From a virus, in the IMG/VR virus record IMGVR_UViG_3300011113_000238, positions 20,111 through 84,110 of that record: DNA of 64,000 nt; one strand, 5' to 3'. A program made the position numbers and the translations under genes. Of this stretch, positions 48,822 through 56,182 are shown in pieces. Under the pieces are notes generated by a model. The model saw only the letters and a list, made by a program, of their open reading frames with translations. It made no database searches and was not told the origin of the DNA. How positions within the stretch are numbered: position 1 is the stretch's first letter; the number at the start of each line of letters is the position of its first letter.

Positions 48822-49340
48822 ATGCCGATAACTCACGAACCATCTTCGGATAAACCTTGGTTACCTTCTGGTAAAATCCAAATGAGTATGCTGGATTTAC
48901 CCACCGTAACTCTTCACGCTAATCTGCACCCTTGCATTCGAGGGTTAGCACTGCATCTTATGACGAATGCAAGCCCTTATTGCAATATCGGTTTCTTCTT
49001 CAAAAGCCTTGGAGATGCTGAGGTTGATTATCTGTTGGATCGCTACAACACTCATGAAGAAGAACACCCCGAGTTTGAACCAGAGCATAATTTTCAAGCT
49101 ACAAAAGAGCTAACATTGCTTGTGTATCTGCTTGGTCGTGCTGAAGGTGAAACCGATCTTACGCCGGAGTTCATCCGAGAGGCGCTACCTATGCTTGGTA
49201 CGCTACTAAAAGTAGAGCATTACGCAAGAAAGCACGGAAGTCAAGTCAATCGAATGAACTACAGCTTGACGACTTGTGATAGAATTATCGTTAATTCAGC
49301 AACTGCTGCAGAAATGCAGGAGTACTTCAAGAACTTTTGA
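48822..49340 (+). CDS. Hypothetical protein
   Basis: 172 residues, AAAGGAGAATGAA before ATG. LDLPTVTLHANLHPCIRGLA, LVYLLGRAEGETDLTPEFIR. Soluble, mixed fold; not recognised. Confidence 0.55.
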   Translation: MPITHEPSSDKPWLPSGKIQMSMLDLPTVTLHANLHPCIRGLALHLMTNASPYCNIGFFFKSLGDAEVDYLLDRYNTHEEEHPEFEPEHNFQATKELTLLVYLLGRAEGETDLTPEFIREALPMLGTLLKVEHYARKHGSQVNRMNYSLTTCDRIIVNSATAAEMQEYFKNF

Positions 49341-49350
49341 TAGGAGTTAT

Positions 49351-49515
49351 ATGTCAGATATTGAAACTTCAGTACTTACTGAGCGCGAAAACTGCGCACG
49401 AATCTGCGAAACACTTGAATGGACACTTGAGGTCAGCGAGTGGATCAACCTCAGTAAGAAACAAATCTCAGAGCGCATTGCAACTGATCTTGCTAATGCT
49501 ATTCGTAACCAATGA
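49351..49515 (+). CDS. Small helical protein
   Basis: 54 residues from ATG 49351 after TAGGAGTTAT: ENCARICETLEWTLEVSEWI, ERIATDLANAIRNQ. Two helices; unknown. Confidence 0.5.
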   Translation: MSDIETSVLTERENCARICETLEWTLEVSEWINLSKKQISERIATDLANAIRNQ

Positions 49516-49523
49516 GGAGTTAT

Positions 49524-49817
49524 ATGGAAACCGAAAACACTGCACAAAAGAAGCCTCACGGAGCTAAGGTTGAAATAGACTGGAAAGCTATAGCAGAGAT
49601 GCAAGCTAAGCTAGTGAAAGAGAAGTTCGGATATGATTTCAGTAATGCTATTCTCAATATTTCAGATGGAACAGTATGTCGAGAATCATACATCTGGTGG
49701 AAGTGCGAAGATGGCCTCGAATCAGTAAATGCTGGTGAGCATTGGAGTAACATCCGTGAGTTCCCTGAGTTGTACTCCTTCCGTAAACCTCGCTACACCG
49801 TAACTTACTTGGACTAA
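49524..49817 (+). CDS. Hypothetical protein
   Basis: 97 residues from ATG 49524 after GAGGAGTTAT. KVEIDWKAIAEMQAKLVKEK, SYIWWKCEDGLESVNAGEHW. Acidic and aromatic; unknown. Confidence 0.5.
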   Translation: METENTAQKKPHGAKVEIDWKAIAEMQAKLVKEKFGYDFSNAILNISDGTVCRESYIWWKCEDGLESVNAGEHWSNIREFPELYSFRKPRYTVTYLD

Positions 49818-49820
49818 GCC

Positions 49821-50021
49821 TTGAAAAAACGAACTAAACAAACCAAGCATAAAGAAACTTCAAATAACCTCGCAGCGTGGAGCGATAGTGATATACAATC
49901 AGTTCACGCAGAGGATGAATACGAAGCTGTAGCTGAAGTACTTGAACAACGAGGGTACGGATATAACTGCAGCAGTCCTTATCAAGCTAATCAAGATACA
50001 ACATGGAGTTCATATGAGTAA
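49821..50021 (+). CDS. Small hypothetical protein (TTG start, uncertain)
   Basis: 66 residues: basic start KKRTKQTKHKETSNNLAAWS and acidic middle HAEDEYEAVAEVLEQRG. The TTG start has only a weak ribosome site, so the start or the gene itself is uncertain; the frame fills an otherwise empty gap between two real genes. Confidence 0.4.
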   Translation: MKKRTKQTKHKETSNNLAAWSDSDIQSVHAEDEYEAVAEVLEQRGYGYNCSSPYQANQDTTWSSYE

Positions 50022-50235
50022 TAAAACAGACAAAACAGGTGGTTATGCATTCCCTAAAGCTCACAATAATTATTATGCGCAGGATTTGGGTATGACCATG
50101 AGACAGTATTTCGTAGGACAACTCATCAAAGGTGCTTGTAACGGCAACGGAGGTTTGCCTGATGCATCATATATGAAATTGATTGCAGAACGAGCATATG
50201 AAATGGCTGATATTATGTTGAAGGTAGGTGAATAA
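50014..50235 (+). CDS. Conserved small phage protein
   Basis: 73 residues from ATG 50014. GYAFPKAHNNYYAQDLGMTM, RQYFVGQLIKGACNGNGGLP and a closing AYEMADIMLKVG form a pattern common in phages and prophages. Unknown function. Confidence 0.6.
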   Translation: MSNKTDKTGGYAFPKAHNNYYAQDLGMTMRQYFVGQLIKGACNGNGGLPDASYMKLIAERAYEMADIMLKVGE

Positions 50236-50408
50236 TGAATAATTTCCGCATCTTTCGTGATATTGCTTCACCATCTTTATTTGCTGTGAATCGCGTGGAC
50301 TCCGAAGGTAACCGAGTGCAACTCATGAAGGATAAACTCAGCTTTGAGGACGCGCAGGATTTGCTTGATGCACTCGATGATGCATCTGACAAAGAAATCC
50401 TGAGTTAG
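50235..50408 (+). CDS. Small hypothetical protein
   Basis: 57 residues, TAATG overlap with the previous stop. FRIFRDIASPSLFAVNRVDS, LSFEDAQDLLDALDDASDKE. Unknown. Confidence 0.5.
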   Translation: MNNFRIFRDIASPSLFAVNRVDSEGNRVQLMKDKLSFEDAQDLLDALDDASDKEILS

Positions 50409-50539
50409 TTCGTAAAAGTTCAAATTTTGTGATAGACTACAAGTCAGCGTCACAGAAAGCCAGCCCAATCAGGATGGTGCTTTACAATGATGACTCTTTA
50501 TTCTTCTCACCGTCAACACAACCAACCGGAGTAAGTAAC

Positions 50540-51103
50540 ATGCACTACACAACCCTCAAACAACTGCGCGATGCTGACGCATGCGTCGAAGGCTATAACA
50601 AGCTGGTACGATACCTTGAAGGTGAGCCGTTTACACAAGCAGACGAGAAACGAAACACCCATATCCGCTTTGCGCACACCGACCCCATCAGCCTCAAGAC
50701 AATCCTTGATTCAAACGGGCTTGATGATGCTCTCTGGTCATTGCGAGTATGTGAGCAAACGCCACAGATGATTAAAAGTTCTCGGTTGTTTGCAGTTTGG
50801 TGCGTTAAGCAGGTTCAGCATTTGATGACGGATAAACGATCAATGAAAGCTCTTGAAGTCGCAGAGCGTCACGTGCATGGGCTTGCTACAGATGAAGAGT
50901 TGACCACTGCTCGGGCTGCTGCTCGGGTCGCTGCTGGGGTCGCTACTGGGGCCGCTACTTGGGCTGCTGCTTGGGCTGCTGCTTGGGCTGCTGCTCGGGC
51001 TGCTGCTCGGGCTGCTGCTCGGGCCGCTGATCGGGCTGCTGCTGGGGCCGCTGATCGGGCTGCCCAAAAAGCCAAATTCATTGAAATGTTTTGCGGAGAA
51101 TAA
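50540..51103 (+). CDS. Ala-rich tetrapeptide-repeat protein
   Basis: 187 residues from ATG 50540 (GGAGTAAGTAAC before it). The N-terminal 125 residues are globular (CVEGYNKLVRYLEGEPFTQA, IKSSRLFAVWCVKQVQHLMT, KALEVAERHVHGLATDEEL). Then about 13 tetrapeptides of type [R/W/G]-[A/V]-A-[A/T/D] form a long Ala-rich helix, ending KAKFIEMFCGE. Such tails recur in phage proteins of unknown role. An intergenic module with AAGTCAGCGTCA precedes it and is copied at 56.1 kb. Confidence 0.6.
   Translation: MHYTTLKQLRDADACVEGYNKLVRYLEGEPFTQADEKRNTHIRFAHTDPISLKTILDSNGLDDALWSLRVCEQTPQMIKSSRLFAVWCVKQVQHLMTDKRSMKALEVAERHVHGLATDEELTTARAAARVAAGVATGAATWAAAWAAAWAAARAAARAAARAADRAAAGAADRAAQKAKFIEMFCGE
50909..51063 (+). 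repeat. 12-bp coding minisatellite
   Basis: Tandem 12-bp units such as GCTGCTGCTCGG in frame with the Ala-rich protein. The variable codon is CGG, TGG or GGG. Prone to slippage and so to length change. Confidence 0.85.
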
Positions 51104-51105
51104 AT

Positions 51106-51471
51106 ATGAAACTCACCAATGAAACTAAAGCTGATGTTTTCTTTAAAGCTGCAATGGAAGAACTTGATTTGAATTACAGTGAATACGGGAATAACGACTA
51201 CAAAGTGCAACAAACACGCCCTGTTACAACATCCAACCACGGTAGCAGCCCATACATTTGTGATTGCCTTTGGAATGTAACAAGTGAAGAGTTTCCGTAT
51301 GAATACGCGGATGATATTGAAGTTCAACTGAGAAATGAAATGAACGCTTTTGGTATGCCTGAAAAAGAGTTTCATGTGTGGGATCATATCCCTGCGGAAC
51401 AACGCCAAGAAGCACGGTGGTTTTTTCTGATGCTTATGGTGGAATATTTGGATGATGCTGATAATATCTGA
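51106..51471 (+). CDS. Hypothetical protein
   Basis: 121 residues from ATG 51106 after GGAGAATAA. Contains NHGSSPYICDCLWNVTSEEF, EKEFHVWDHIPAEQRQEARW. Acidic alpha/beta protein; unknown. Confidence 0.55.
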   Translation: MKLTNETKADVFFKAAMEELDLNYSEYGNNDYKVQQTRPVTTSNHGSSPYICDCLWNVTSEEFPYEYADDIEVQLRNEMNAFGMPEKEFHVWDHIPAEQRQEARWFFLMLMVEYLDDADNI

Positions 51472-51520
51472 TACAATGCGAGCAATAATTAACTGACCCA
51501 ACCAACAAAGAAAGCGACAA

Positions 51521-51685
51521 ATGAAGAACTATCTGAATGACTTCTCCGAACCTACCTTTATCAGCACCAAGCAGATCAAGTTCCAAAAAGGGAGCAATGC
51601 TGCAAGCGCAGAGCACGGTAAACCCAAGGGTAAGGAAAAGAAGAAAGATTATAGTCAAGAACGCAAGCAAAAGCGCGGGGAGTAA
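51521..51685 (+). CDS. Small basic conserved phage protein
   Basis: 54 residues: FSEPTFISTKQIKFQKGSNA, then KPKGKEKKKDYSQERKQKRG. The Lys/Arg-rich tail (KDYSQERKQKR) is a frequent signature in short phage proteins, possibly nucleic-acid binding. Located after a TATACAAT-like intergenic promoter. Confidence 0.55.
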   Translation: MKNYLNDFSEPTFISTKQIKFQKGSNAASAEHGKPKGKEKKKDYSQERKQKRGE

Positions 51686-51687
51686 AT

Positions 51688-52068
51688 ATGACACTCACTG
51701 AAAAACTCAAGCTAAAAACTACTATCCAACTTTTTGGTGGCACCGCTGTTAATCTTGGTTATAAGTTCGCCAAGAGCGGAAAACATGAAATGTCGCCGAA
51801 TATGCTTCTGGAATTGGAAGACGCGATGGTACCTTTAGTTTTGCACTATAATGAACTGCTGCAGTCACGCGACGACTACCAGAAAGCTGCTGATTCTCTG
51901 GCTGCTGAGAATAAAATGCTGCGAGAATCAAAAAGTAAACCCGCGATCAAAATTGCAGAAGTTATTGATGGTTTCTGCAAGCAACCTCATAATACTCAGT
52001 ACGTCAAAGTATTTGAATCAGGTGTTCGCTTTGCGGAGAAATATCACGGAACAGGAGGTAATGAATGA
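51688..52068 (+). CDS. Protein sharing the C-terminal module of the 47320 gene
   Basis: 126 residues. Helical N-terminus (LLELEDAMVPLVLHYNELLQ), coiled coil, then VIDGFCKQPHNTQYVKVFES, GVRFAEKYHG as in the 47320 gene. Overlaps the next gene by 4 bp. Unknown. Confidence 0.6.
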   Translation: MTLTEKLKLKTTIQLFGGTAVNLGYKFAKSGKHEMSPNMLLELEDAMVPLVLHYNELLQSRDDYQKAADSLAAENKMLRESKSKPAIKIAEVIDGFCKQPHNTQYVKVFESGVRFAEKYHGTGGNE

Positions 52069-52247
52069 CACTAAGTTTGAACAAAAATGCAGGCAAAGGA
52101 GATCGTCGCAGAGCTACGCAAAACGACGAGGCTTACCGCAGTAATTACGATAGCATCTTCGGTAAGAAAATCAAGGGTGAACATCATGTAGTTACGGAGG
52201 GTGAGACTACGCCCGATGCAACTGATAAAGAGCAAGATAAAACATAA
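52065..52247 (+). CDS. Small conserved phage protein
   Basis: 60 residues: NAGKGDRRRATQNDEAYRSN, YDSIFGKKIKG. The GKGDRRR...Y...YDxIF pattern is common in short phage proteins. Unknown function. Confidence 0.6.
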   Translation: MTLSLNKNAGKGDRRRATQNDEAYRSNYDSIFGKKIKGEHHVVTEGETTPDATDKEQDKT

Positions 52248-52253
52248 ATATTT

Positions 52254-52298
52254 AGCCTAGAGTGGTTGCGGATGAATGTCTGTGATACACTCTAGGCT
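52254..52298 (+). terminator. Combined terminator/promoter module, copy 2
   Basis: AGCCTAGAGTG (52254-52264) pairs with CACTCTAGGCT (52288-52298), followed by TCTTTCATTTGGAG. The right arm overlaps TGTGATACACT. The compensating T/A change relative to copy 1 (47254) keeps the stem intact. Confidence 0.7.
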
Positions 52299-52319
52299 TC
52301 TTTCATTTGGAGATAACTC

Positions 52320-52577
52320 ATGCAACAAGAAATTCAAAGTCTTTACGAAATTACAGGCGACATTAATGACTTTAATACACTGTTAGTTCCTCGTAGTATT
52401 TTTGACAAAACCTCTAAAGACGCACACCGATATAATGTTTTGCGCAACCCAAAGTATCAACTTCACGAAGATGACCCCTCTGTGGCCGACTCGTACTTTA
52501 CAGTGTATTTTGACGAAGAACTTGACAACCAAGTTGATGCTCTTGATACTCGCTACAGCTCAATTAAAAACGCATAA
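52320..52577 (+). CDS. Small acidic protein
   Basis: 85 residues: SLYEITGDINDFNTLLVPRS, SYFTVYFDEELDNQVDALDT. GGAGATAACTC precedes ATG. Unknown. Confidence 0.5.
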   Translation: MQQEIQSLYEITGDINDFNTLLVPRSIFDKTSKDAHRYNVLRNPKYQLHEDDPSVADSYFTVYFDEELDNQVDALDTRYSSIKNA

Positions 52578-52590
52578 CTAAGGAGCAACT

Positions 52591-52941
52591 ATGAAAACCA
52601 AAGATACAACTTTGTCTGATCTGTTTATGCAAACAGCATTGTCTCTCCACCGTAGCAGCGCGGAATCAATGGAGTGCGTGTGTCGGTTCTTGCGGAATAA
52701 TCCACAGGCTTATCGAGGTTTTGTTGAAGCTTTTAAACCTGATAAGATGTCTGTCGTTGATCGCTGGTTTGATAAATACAGAGGAGACAGCTGTAAAGTT
52801 CCCAAGAAAGAACTACAAGCTATTAAAGCGCACCGGATTACAGCTGTGCTTTTTATGCACGAACTTGCGAAAGATTTTGAGCATCAAGCTATGTTGCAAG
52901 AAAACTACGAAAAATTTAAAGAGAATTTGGGAAAGTCCTGA
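52591..52941 (+). CDS. Hypothetical protein
   Basis: 116 residues: LFMQTALSLHRSSAESMECV, RFLRNNPQAYRGFVEAFKPD, helical throughout. AAGGAGCAACT precedes ATG. Unknown. Confidence 0.5.
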   Translation: MKTKDTTLSDLFMQTALSLHRSSAESMECVCRFLRNNPQAYRGFVEAFKPDKMSVVDRWFDKYRGDSCKVPKKELQAIKAHRITAVLFMHELAKDFEHQAMLQENYEKFKENLGKS

Positions 52942-52987
52942 AATTTAGGTTAGAATTTAGTCATCGCAATAAAGATAAGGAATCAAA

Positions 52988-53371
52988 ATGAACATCAGTA
53001 ACCTCTCCAATGAAACATTGACTCGTTTGGCGGCACTTGCACTTGAAAGTAATCCTGTAGCTGTTGCGAGTATTCTTCTGGATGCAATCAACGAACCTAA
53101 ATGCGAACAGGGTTTTACATTCGATCAAGTTACAGAACGCGCTGCTATCTTGTTTAAAATTTGTCAGCAGATGAGGGTTGGTGAACGAGTTTCAGCAATT
53201 AAAACGCTCCGACAGGTTAGTGGGTTGAGTCTTAGAGAATCTAAAGATGCAGTCTGCATGGCTGTTGGCGTGGATACATTCGATGCAGAAAACATCACAC
53301 CTGCGAATAAATACTGGTATCATGCGATTGAGACGTATAATCGCAGCCTTGAAACAATCATGAGCATTTAA
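52988..53371 (+). CDS. Protein with ribosomal L7/L12 C-terminal-like segment
   Basis: 127 residues. Residues about 70-95, RVSAIKTLRQVSGLSLRESK followed by DAV, match the K-x-x-V-I-K-x-V-R-x-x-T-G-L-x-L-K-E-A-K pattern of the L7/L12 C-terminal domain, which binds translational GTPases. The remainder is helical. It might act on translation factors, or only share the fold. Downstream of a TTGGGA-18-TAGAAT promoter (52928-52956). Confidence 0.55.
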   Translation: MNISNLSNETLTRLAALALESNPVAVASILLDAINEPKCEQGFTFDQVTERAAILFKICQQMRVGERVSAIKTLRQVSGLSLRESKDAVCMAVGVDTFDAENITPANKYWYHAIETYNRSLETIMSI

Positions 53372-53385
53372 CGAAAGAAACCAAA

Positions 53386-53619
53386 ATGAAAATGCAAGTA
53401 ACAACCCCCGCACCAACCTTCAAACCAGTAACCGTAGAACTCACGTTTGAATCCTTGGAAGAACTACTGGCAATGCGCACAGCATTGCATAATAGTACTA
53501 CTCTCGGTATTCTTGAAGAATTAGATAATCAATCAATTAAGTACAACGAGAATTCCATGCGAAGGACAATTACAGATCATTACAATTTCTTCAACGAACT
53601 ATATCAACTGCATAAATAA
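53386..53619 (+). CDS. Small hypothetical protein
   Basis: 77 residues: FKPVTVELTFESLEELLAMR, TALHNSTTLGILEELDNQ. Beta strand then helices; unknown. Confidence 0.5.
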   Translation: MKMQVTTPAPTFKPVTVELTFESLEELLAMRTALHNSTTLGILEELDNQSIKYNENSMRRTITDHYNFFNELYQLHK

Positions 53620-53631
53620 CCAAGTCACCTC

Positions 53632-54123
53632 ATGTTCAAAGTACTATTAGCTCTCGTTCTACTCGCTGCACCGCTAGGTCAGCACCAAGGTAAACCCGAA
53701 AGTGCCCCTTCAGTTACAGCAGAGCAGTGCAACGCCGCTAACATCTTCTTTGAAGCACGAGGTGAATCCTTGCATGCTATGCAGGCTGTAGCAGAAGTTG
53801 TAAATAACCGCACTAAAGCTAAGGGTTATCCTGCAAGTGCTTGCTCCGTTATCTTCCAGAGGAAGCAATTCAGCTGGACGCATCAGAGGGACTTCTGGGT
53901 TATACAGAAGGTTCTACAAGGGGATTTGAGCGGTTTTAATCTGCAGGATAGGCAAGCATACCAGATGGCTATTACAGCCGCTTCTAGGGTTGCTACAGGG
54001 GTTGAGAGGGTGCTTCCTGAAGGTACTTTGTGGTATCATACGAAGGAAGTCAACCCACGCTGGACTAAGGGTTTACGCAAGGTAAAAATAATTCAAAGTC
54101 ATGTGTTTTACGTAAAAAAATAA
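53632..54123 (+). CDS. SleB-type cell wall hydrolase with signal peptide
   Basis: 163 residues. N-terminal hydrophobic signal (FKVLLALVLLAAPLG), then NAANIFFEARGESLHAMQAV, AEVVNNRTKAKGYPASACSV, FQRKQFSWTHQ and a C-terminal LWYHTKEVNPRW, SHVFYVKK: the Hydrolase_2/SleB transglycosylase pattern with catalytic Glu in FEARGE. Exported, unlike the holin-dependent M15 endolysin at 18.4 kb. A second peptidoglycan enzyme far from the lysis operon could serve in entry or lysis tuning. Confidence 0.8.
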   Translation: MFKVLLALVLLAAPLGQHQGKPESAPSVTAEQCNAANIFFEARGESLHAMQAVAEVVNNRTKAKGYPASACSVIFQRKQFSWTHQRDFWVIQKVLQGDLSGFNLQDRQAYQMAITAASRVATGVERVLPEGTLWYHTKEVNPRWTKGLRKVKIIQSHVFYVKK

Positions 54124-54193
54124 GAGACACGCTGGGAATTTGTCAAAACTGGTGTAGAATTGATTCATCGAAACAAACAAAAGAGGTAACAAT

Positions 54194-55159
54194 ATGCAAA
54201 TAGCAGTAACATCAGCAGTAAATACTAAGTACGAATTCGTTAAGGGTGATGTACTTAAGTTTGATGGGTTTGAACTTAAACGCATACGCTCTTTGTGTGA
54301 CATACCTGACGTCTGCACTAAGGGTGATTTAGGTGGATACATCCAGAGCGAGAAAAATCTCAGTACTTCTGGTAACTCTTGGGTTTATGGTAATGCTCGG
54401 GTTTATGGTAATGCTCGGGTTTATGGTGACGCTCAGGTTTATGGTGACGCTCAGGTTTATGGTGACGCTCAGGTTTCTGGTGACGCTTGGGTTTATGGTG
54501 ACGCTTGGGTTTATGGTGACGCTTGGGTTTATGGTAATGCTCAGGTTTATGGTAATGCTTGGGTTTCTGGTGACGCATGGGTTTCTGGTGACGCTCGGGT
54601 TTATGGTAATGCTCGGGTTTATGGTGACGCTCAGGTTTCTGGTGACGCTCAGGTTTATGGTGACGCTCGGGCTTATGGTAATGCTTGGGTTTCTGGTGAC
54701 GCATGGGTTTCTGGTGACGCTCGGGTTTATGGTGACGCTTGGGTTTCTGGTGACGCATGGGTTTCTGGTGACGCTCAGGTTTATGGTGACGCTCGGGTTT
54801 ATGGTAATGCTCGGGTTTATGGTAATGCTCAGGTTTATGGTGACACTCAAGTTTCTGGTGACGCTCGGGTTTATGGTAATGCTCGGGTTTATGGTAATGC
54901 TTGGGTTTCTGGTGACGCTCGGGTTTCTGAAATCGGTTTTATCTTTTGGGCTTCAAACGTGGGCACTGAGAATGGAACGTTAACGGTGTACCTTACAAAA
55001 GATAAAACATTAGAAGTGACTCGTGGTTGTTTTCTAGGTTCGGTCGAGGAATTCCTAGCAGCATCTAGGAAGAAACATGACGATCGCATTCATAATGAAT
55101 ACTGCCTGCTGATTCAAGTTGCTCGTAGTCGAATCGAACATGCACTTAAAGAAATTTAA
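54194..55159 (+). CDS. Hexapeptide-repeat (left-handed beta-helix-like) protein
   Basis: 321 residues. An N-terminal segment KGDVLKFDGFELKRIRSLCD, LGGYIQSEKNLSTSGNSWV leads into 30 perfect-length hexapeptides [R/Q/W]-V-[Y/S]-G-[D/N]-A from residue 63, then a C-terminal domain (EIGFIFWASNVGTENGTLTV, TRGCFLGSVEEFLAASRKKH). The repeat fits a parallel beta-helix with two charged/aromatic faces. Its role is unknown. Promoter-like TAGAATT lies at 54155. Confidence 0.7.
   Translation: MQIAVTSAVNTKYEFVKGDVLKFDGFELKRIRSLCDIPDVCTKGDLGGYIQSEKNLSTSGNSWVYGNARVYGNARVYGDAQVYGDAQVYGDAQVSGDAWVYGDAWVYGDAWVYGNAQVYGNAWVSGDAWVSGDARVYGNARVYGDAQVSGDAQVYGDARAYGNAWVSGDAWVSGDARVYGDAWVSGDAWVSGDAQVYGDARVYGNARVYGNAQVYGDTQVSGDARVYGNARVYGNAWVSGDARVSEIGFIFWASNVGTENGTLTVYLTKDKTLEVTRGCFLGSVEEFLAASRKKHDDRIHNEYCLLIQVARSRIEHALKEI
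54380..54919 (+). repeat. 30 tandem 18-bp coding repeats
   Basis: 18-bp units such as CGGGTTTATGGTGACGCT repeated 30 times in frame. Variation is limited to the first codon (CGG/CAG/TGG), the third (TAT/TCT) and the fifth (GAC/AAT), with one GCT for GTT and one ACT for GCT. All six frames stay open for long distances because of the repeat. Confidence 0.92.
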
Positions 55160-55187
55160 CAGGTATCTTAATTTTAAGGAGTAACTT

Positions 55188-55361
55188 ATGGATATTATTT
55201 CAATGCAAACAGCAGTTCAAATCTCAGGCGCTATCCTTGGTTGGATTGGTATGGACGTGATCGGAGCAGGTGCGTTTCGGTTGAGAATTCCGTACTCATT
55301 TAACATTGCTATGGCTTTCGTTGGTGCTACAGTAGCTACGTTGGTGTACAATGCAAGCTAA
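55188..55361 (+). CDS. Small membrane protein
   Basis: 57 residues: VQISGAILGWIGMDVIGAGA, SFNIAMAFVGATVATLVYNA. Two hydrophobic helices. AAGGAGTAACTT precedes ATG. Overlaps the next small gene by 11 bp in another frame. Confidence 0.5.
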   Translation: MDIISMQTAVQISGAILGWIGMDVIGAGAFRLRIPYSFNIAMAFVGATVATLVYNAS

Positions 55362-55479
55362 ACTAAAGAACGCTGTACAAGCATTGTGCGTTGCTGCTTT
55401 TGTTTTTGCATCTTTCGCGGGTTTCTACCAAGCGGGTAAGATTGACGGCGCTAAAGTTGCTGTAAATAATTGCAAATAA
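55351..55479 (+). CDS. Very small membrane protein
   Basis: 42 residues: LKNAVQALCVAAFVFASFAG, FYQAGKIDGAKVAVNNCK. One hydrophobic helix. Overlap with the previous gene suggests coupled translation. Confidence 0.45.
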   Translation: MQAKLKNAVQALCVAAFVFASFAGFYQAGKIDGAKVAVNNCK

Positions 55480-55540
55480 TTCATGAACCTGCCTAAACCT
55501 GTGCTAGAATTCACTCATCAACAAAACGAAAGGTAACCAA

Positions 55541-55873
55541 ATGACAACCGAAAAGAAACCTCATAAACATGCTGATATTCTCCGCGCTATTGCGGATGGA
55601 GATGTTGTGCAGTTCAGCGAGTACAATGACGACACATGGGTTGATCGGCAGGATGATTCCAATGCTCCTGACCCAATTACGCATGATTTTTACGAATGGC
55701 GAATCAAACCAGAGGTGAAACCTGATATTGTGCGATATGCTATTATGCAAGTTACTGATTTTGGTAGTGGTATTGCTTGCTCAGGGCGTTACAACTCAGA
55801 TGATGAGCAAGTCAACATGAAACTTGCATTCGACTATGAAACAGGTAAACTAAAATCAGCGGAGGTAATCTAA
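55541..55873 (+). CDS. Small protein, paralogue of the 39937 gene
   Basis: 110 residues: PHKHADILRAIADGDVVQFS, YEWRIKPEVKPDIVRYA, FDYETGKLKSAEVI. Same layout as the protein at 39937-40245, with an insert near residue 75-85. AAAGGTAACCAA precedes ATG. Confidence 0.6.
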   Translation: MTTEKKPHKHADILRAIADGDVVQFSEYNDDTWVDRQDDSNAPDPITHDFYEWRIKPEVKPDIVRYAIMQVTDFGSGIACSGRYNSDDEQVNMKLAFDYETGKLKSAEVI

Positions 55874-55875
55874 TC

Positions 55876-56103
55876 ATGCAAACTATCACTGTACTCATCG
55901 TTATCGCTACGTTTCTACTGCTGTACTTTCTCCCTGCTGGTATTGCGTATTGCCGTAACCATAGGAACTTTGCAGCTATCCTTGGGTTGAATGCTCTAGG
56001 TGGTTGGACTGGTCTTGGTTGGTTGGTAGCGTTTGTTTGGGCGCTTACTGCTAATGTGAAGGTTGTTTCAAATAATTCCGAGAGGTTTTCGGAAAGTTCC
56101 TAA
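55876..56103 (+). CDS. Superinfection immunity-like membrane protein
   Basis: 75 residues. ITVLIVIATFLLLYFLPAGI, AYCRNHRNFAAILGLNALGG, WTGLGWLVAFVWALTANVKV has the YFLPxxIA...H...N...GWTxxGWxxAxxWA pattern of the T4 Imm-like superinfection immunity family. It sits in the inner membrane and would block DNA entry of related phages. Confidence 0.75.
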   Translation: MQTITVLIVIATFLLLYFLPAGIAYCRNHRNFAAILGLNALGGWTGLGWLVAFVWALTANVKVVSNNSERFSESS

Positions 56104-56182
56104 ATCTTGGTGTATACTTCAAGTCAGCGTCAAGGATGTTGACGCTTCTCAGTCATCGTCAACTACTAATCAAAGGTTCAAC

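Noticed and set aside
54329-54983. Long open frames on both strands within the hexapeptide array
   Set aside because: They arise from the 18-bp repeat, which lacks stops in several frames. Only the 54194-55159 frame has a ribosome site and non-repeat ends.
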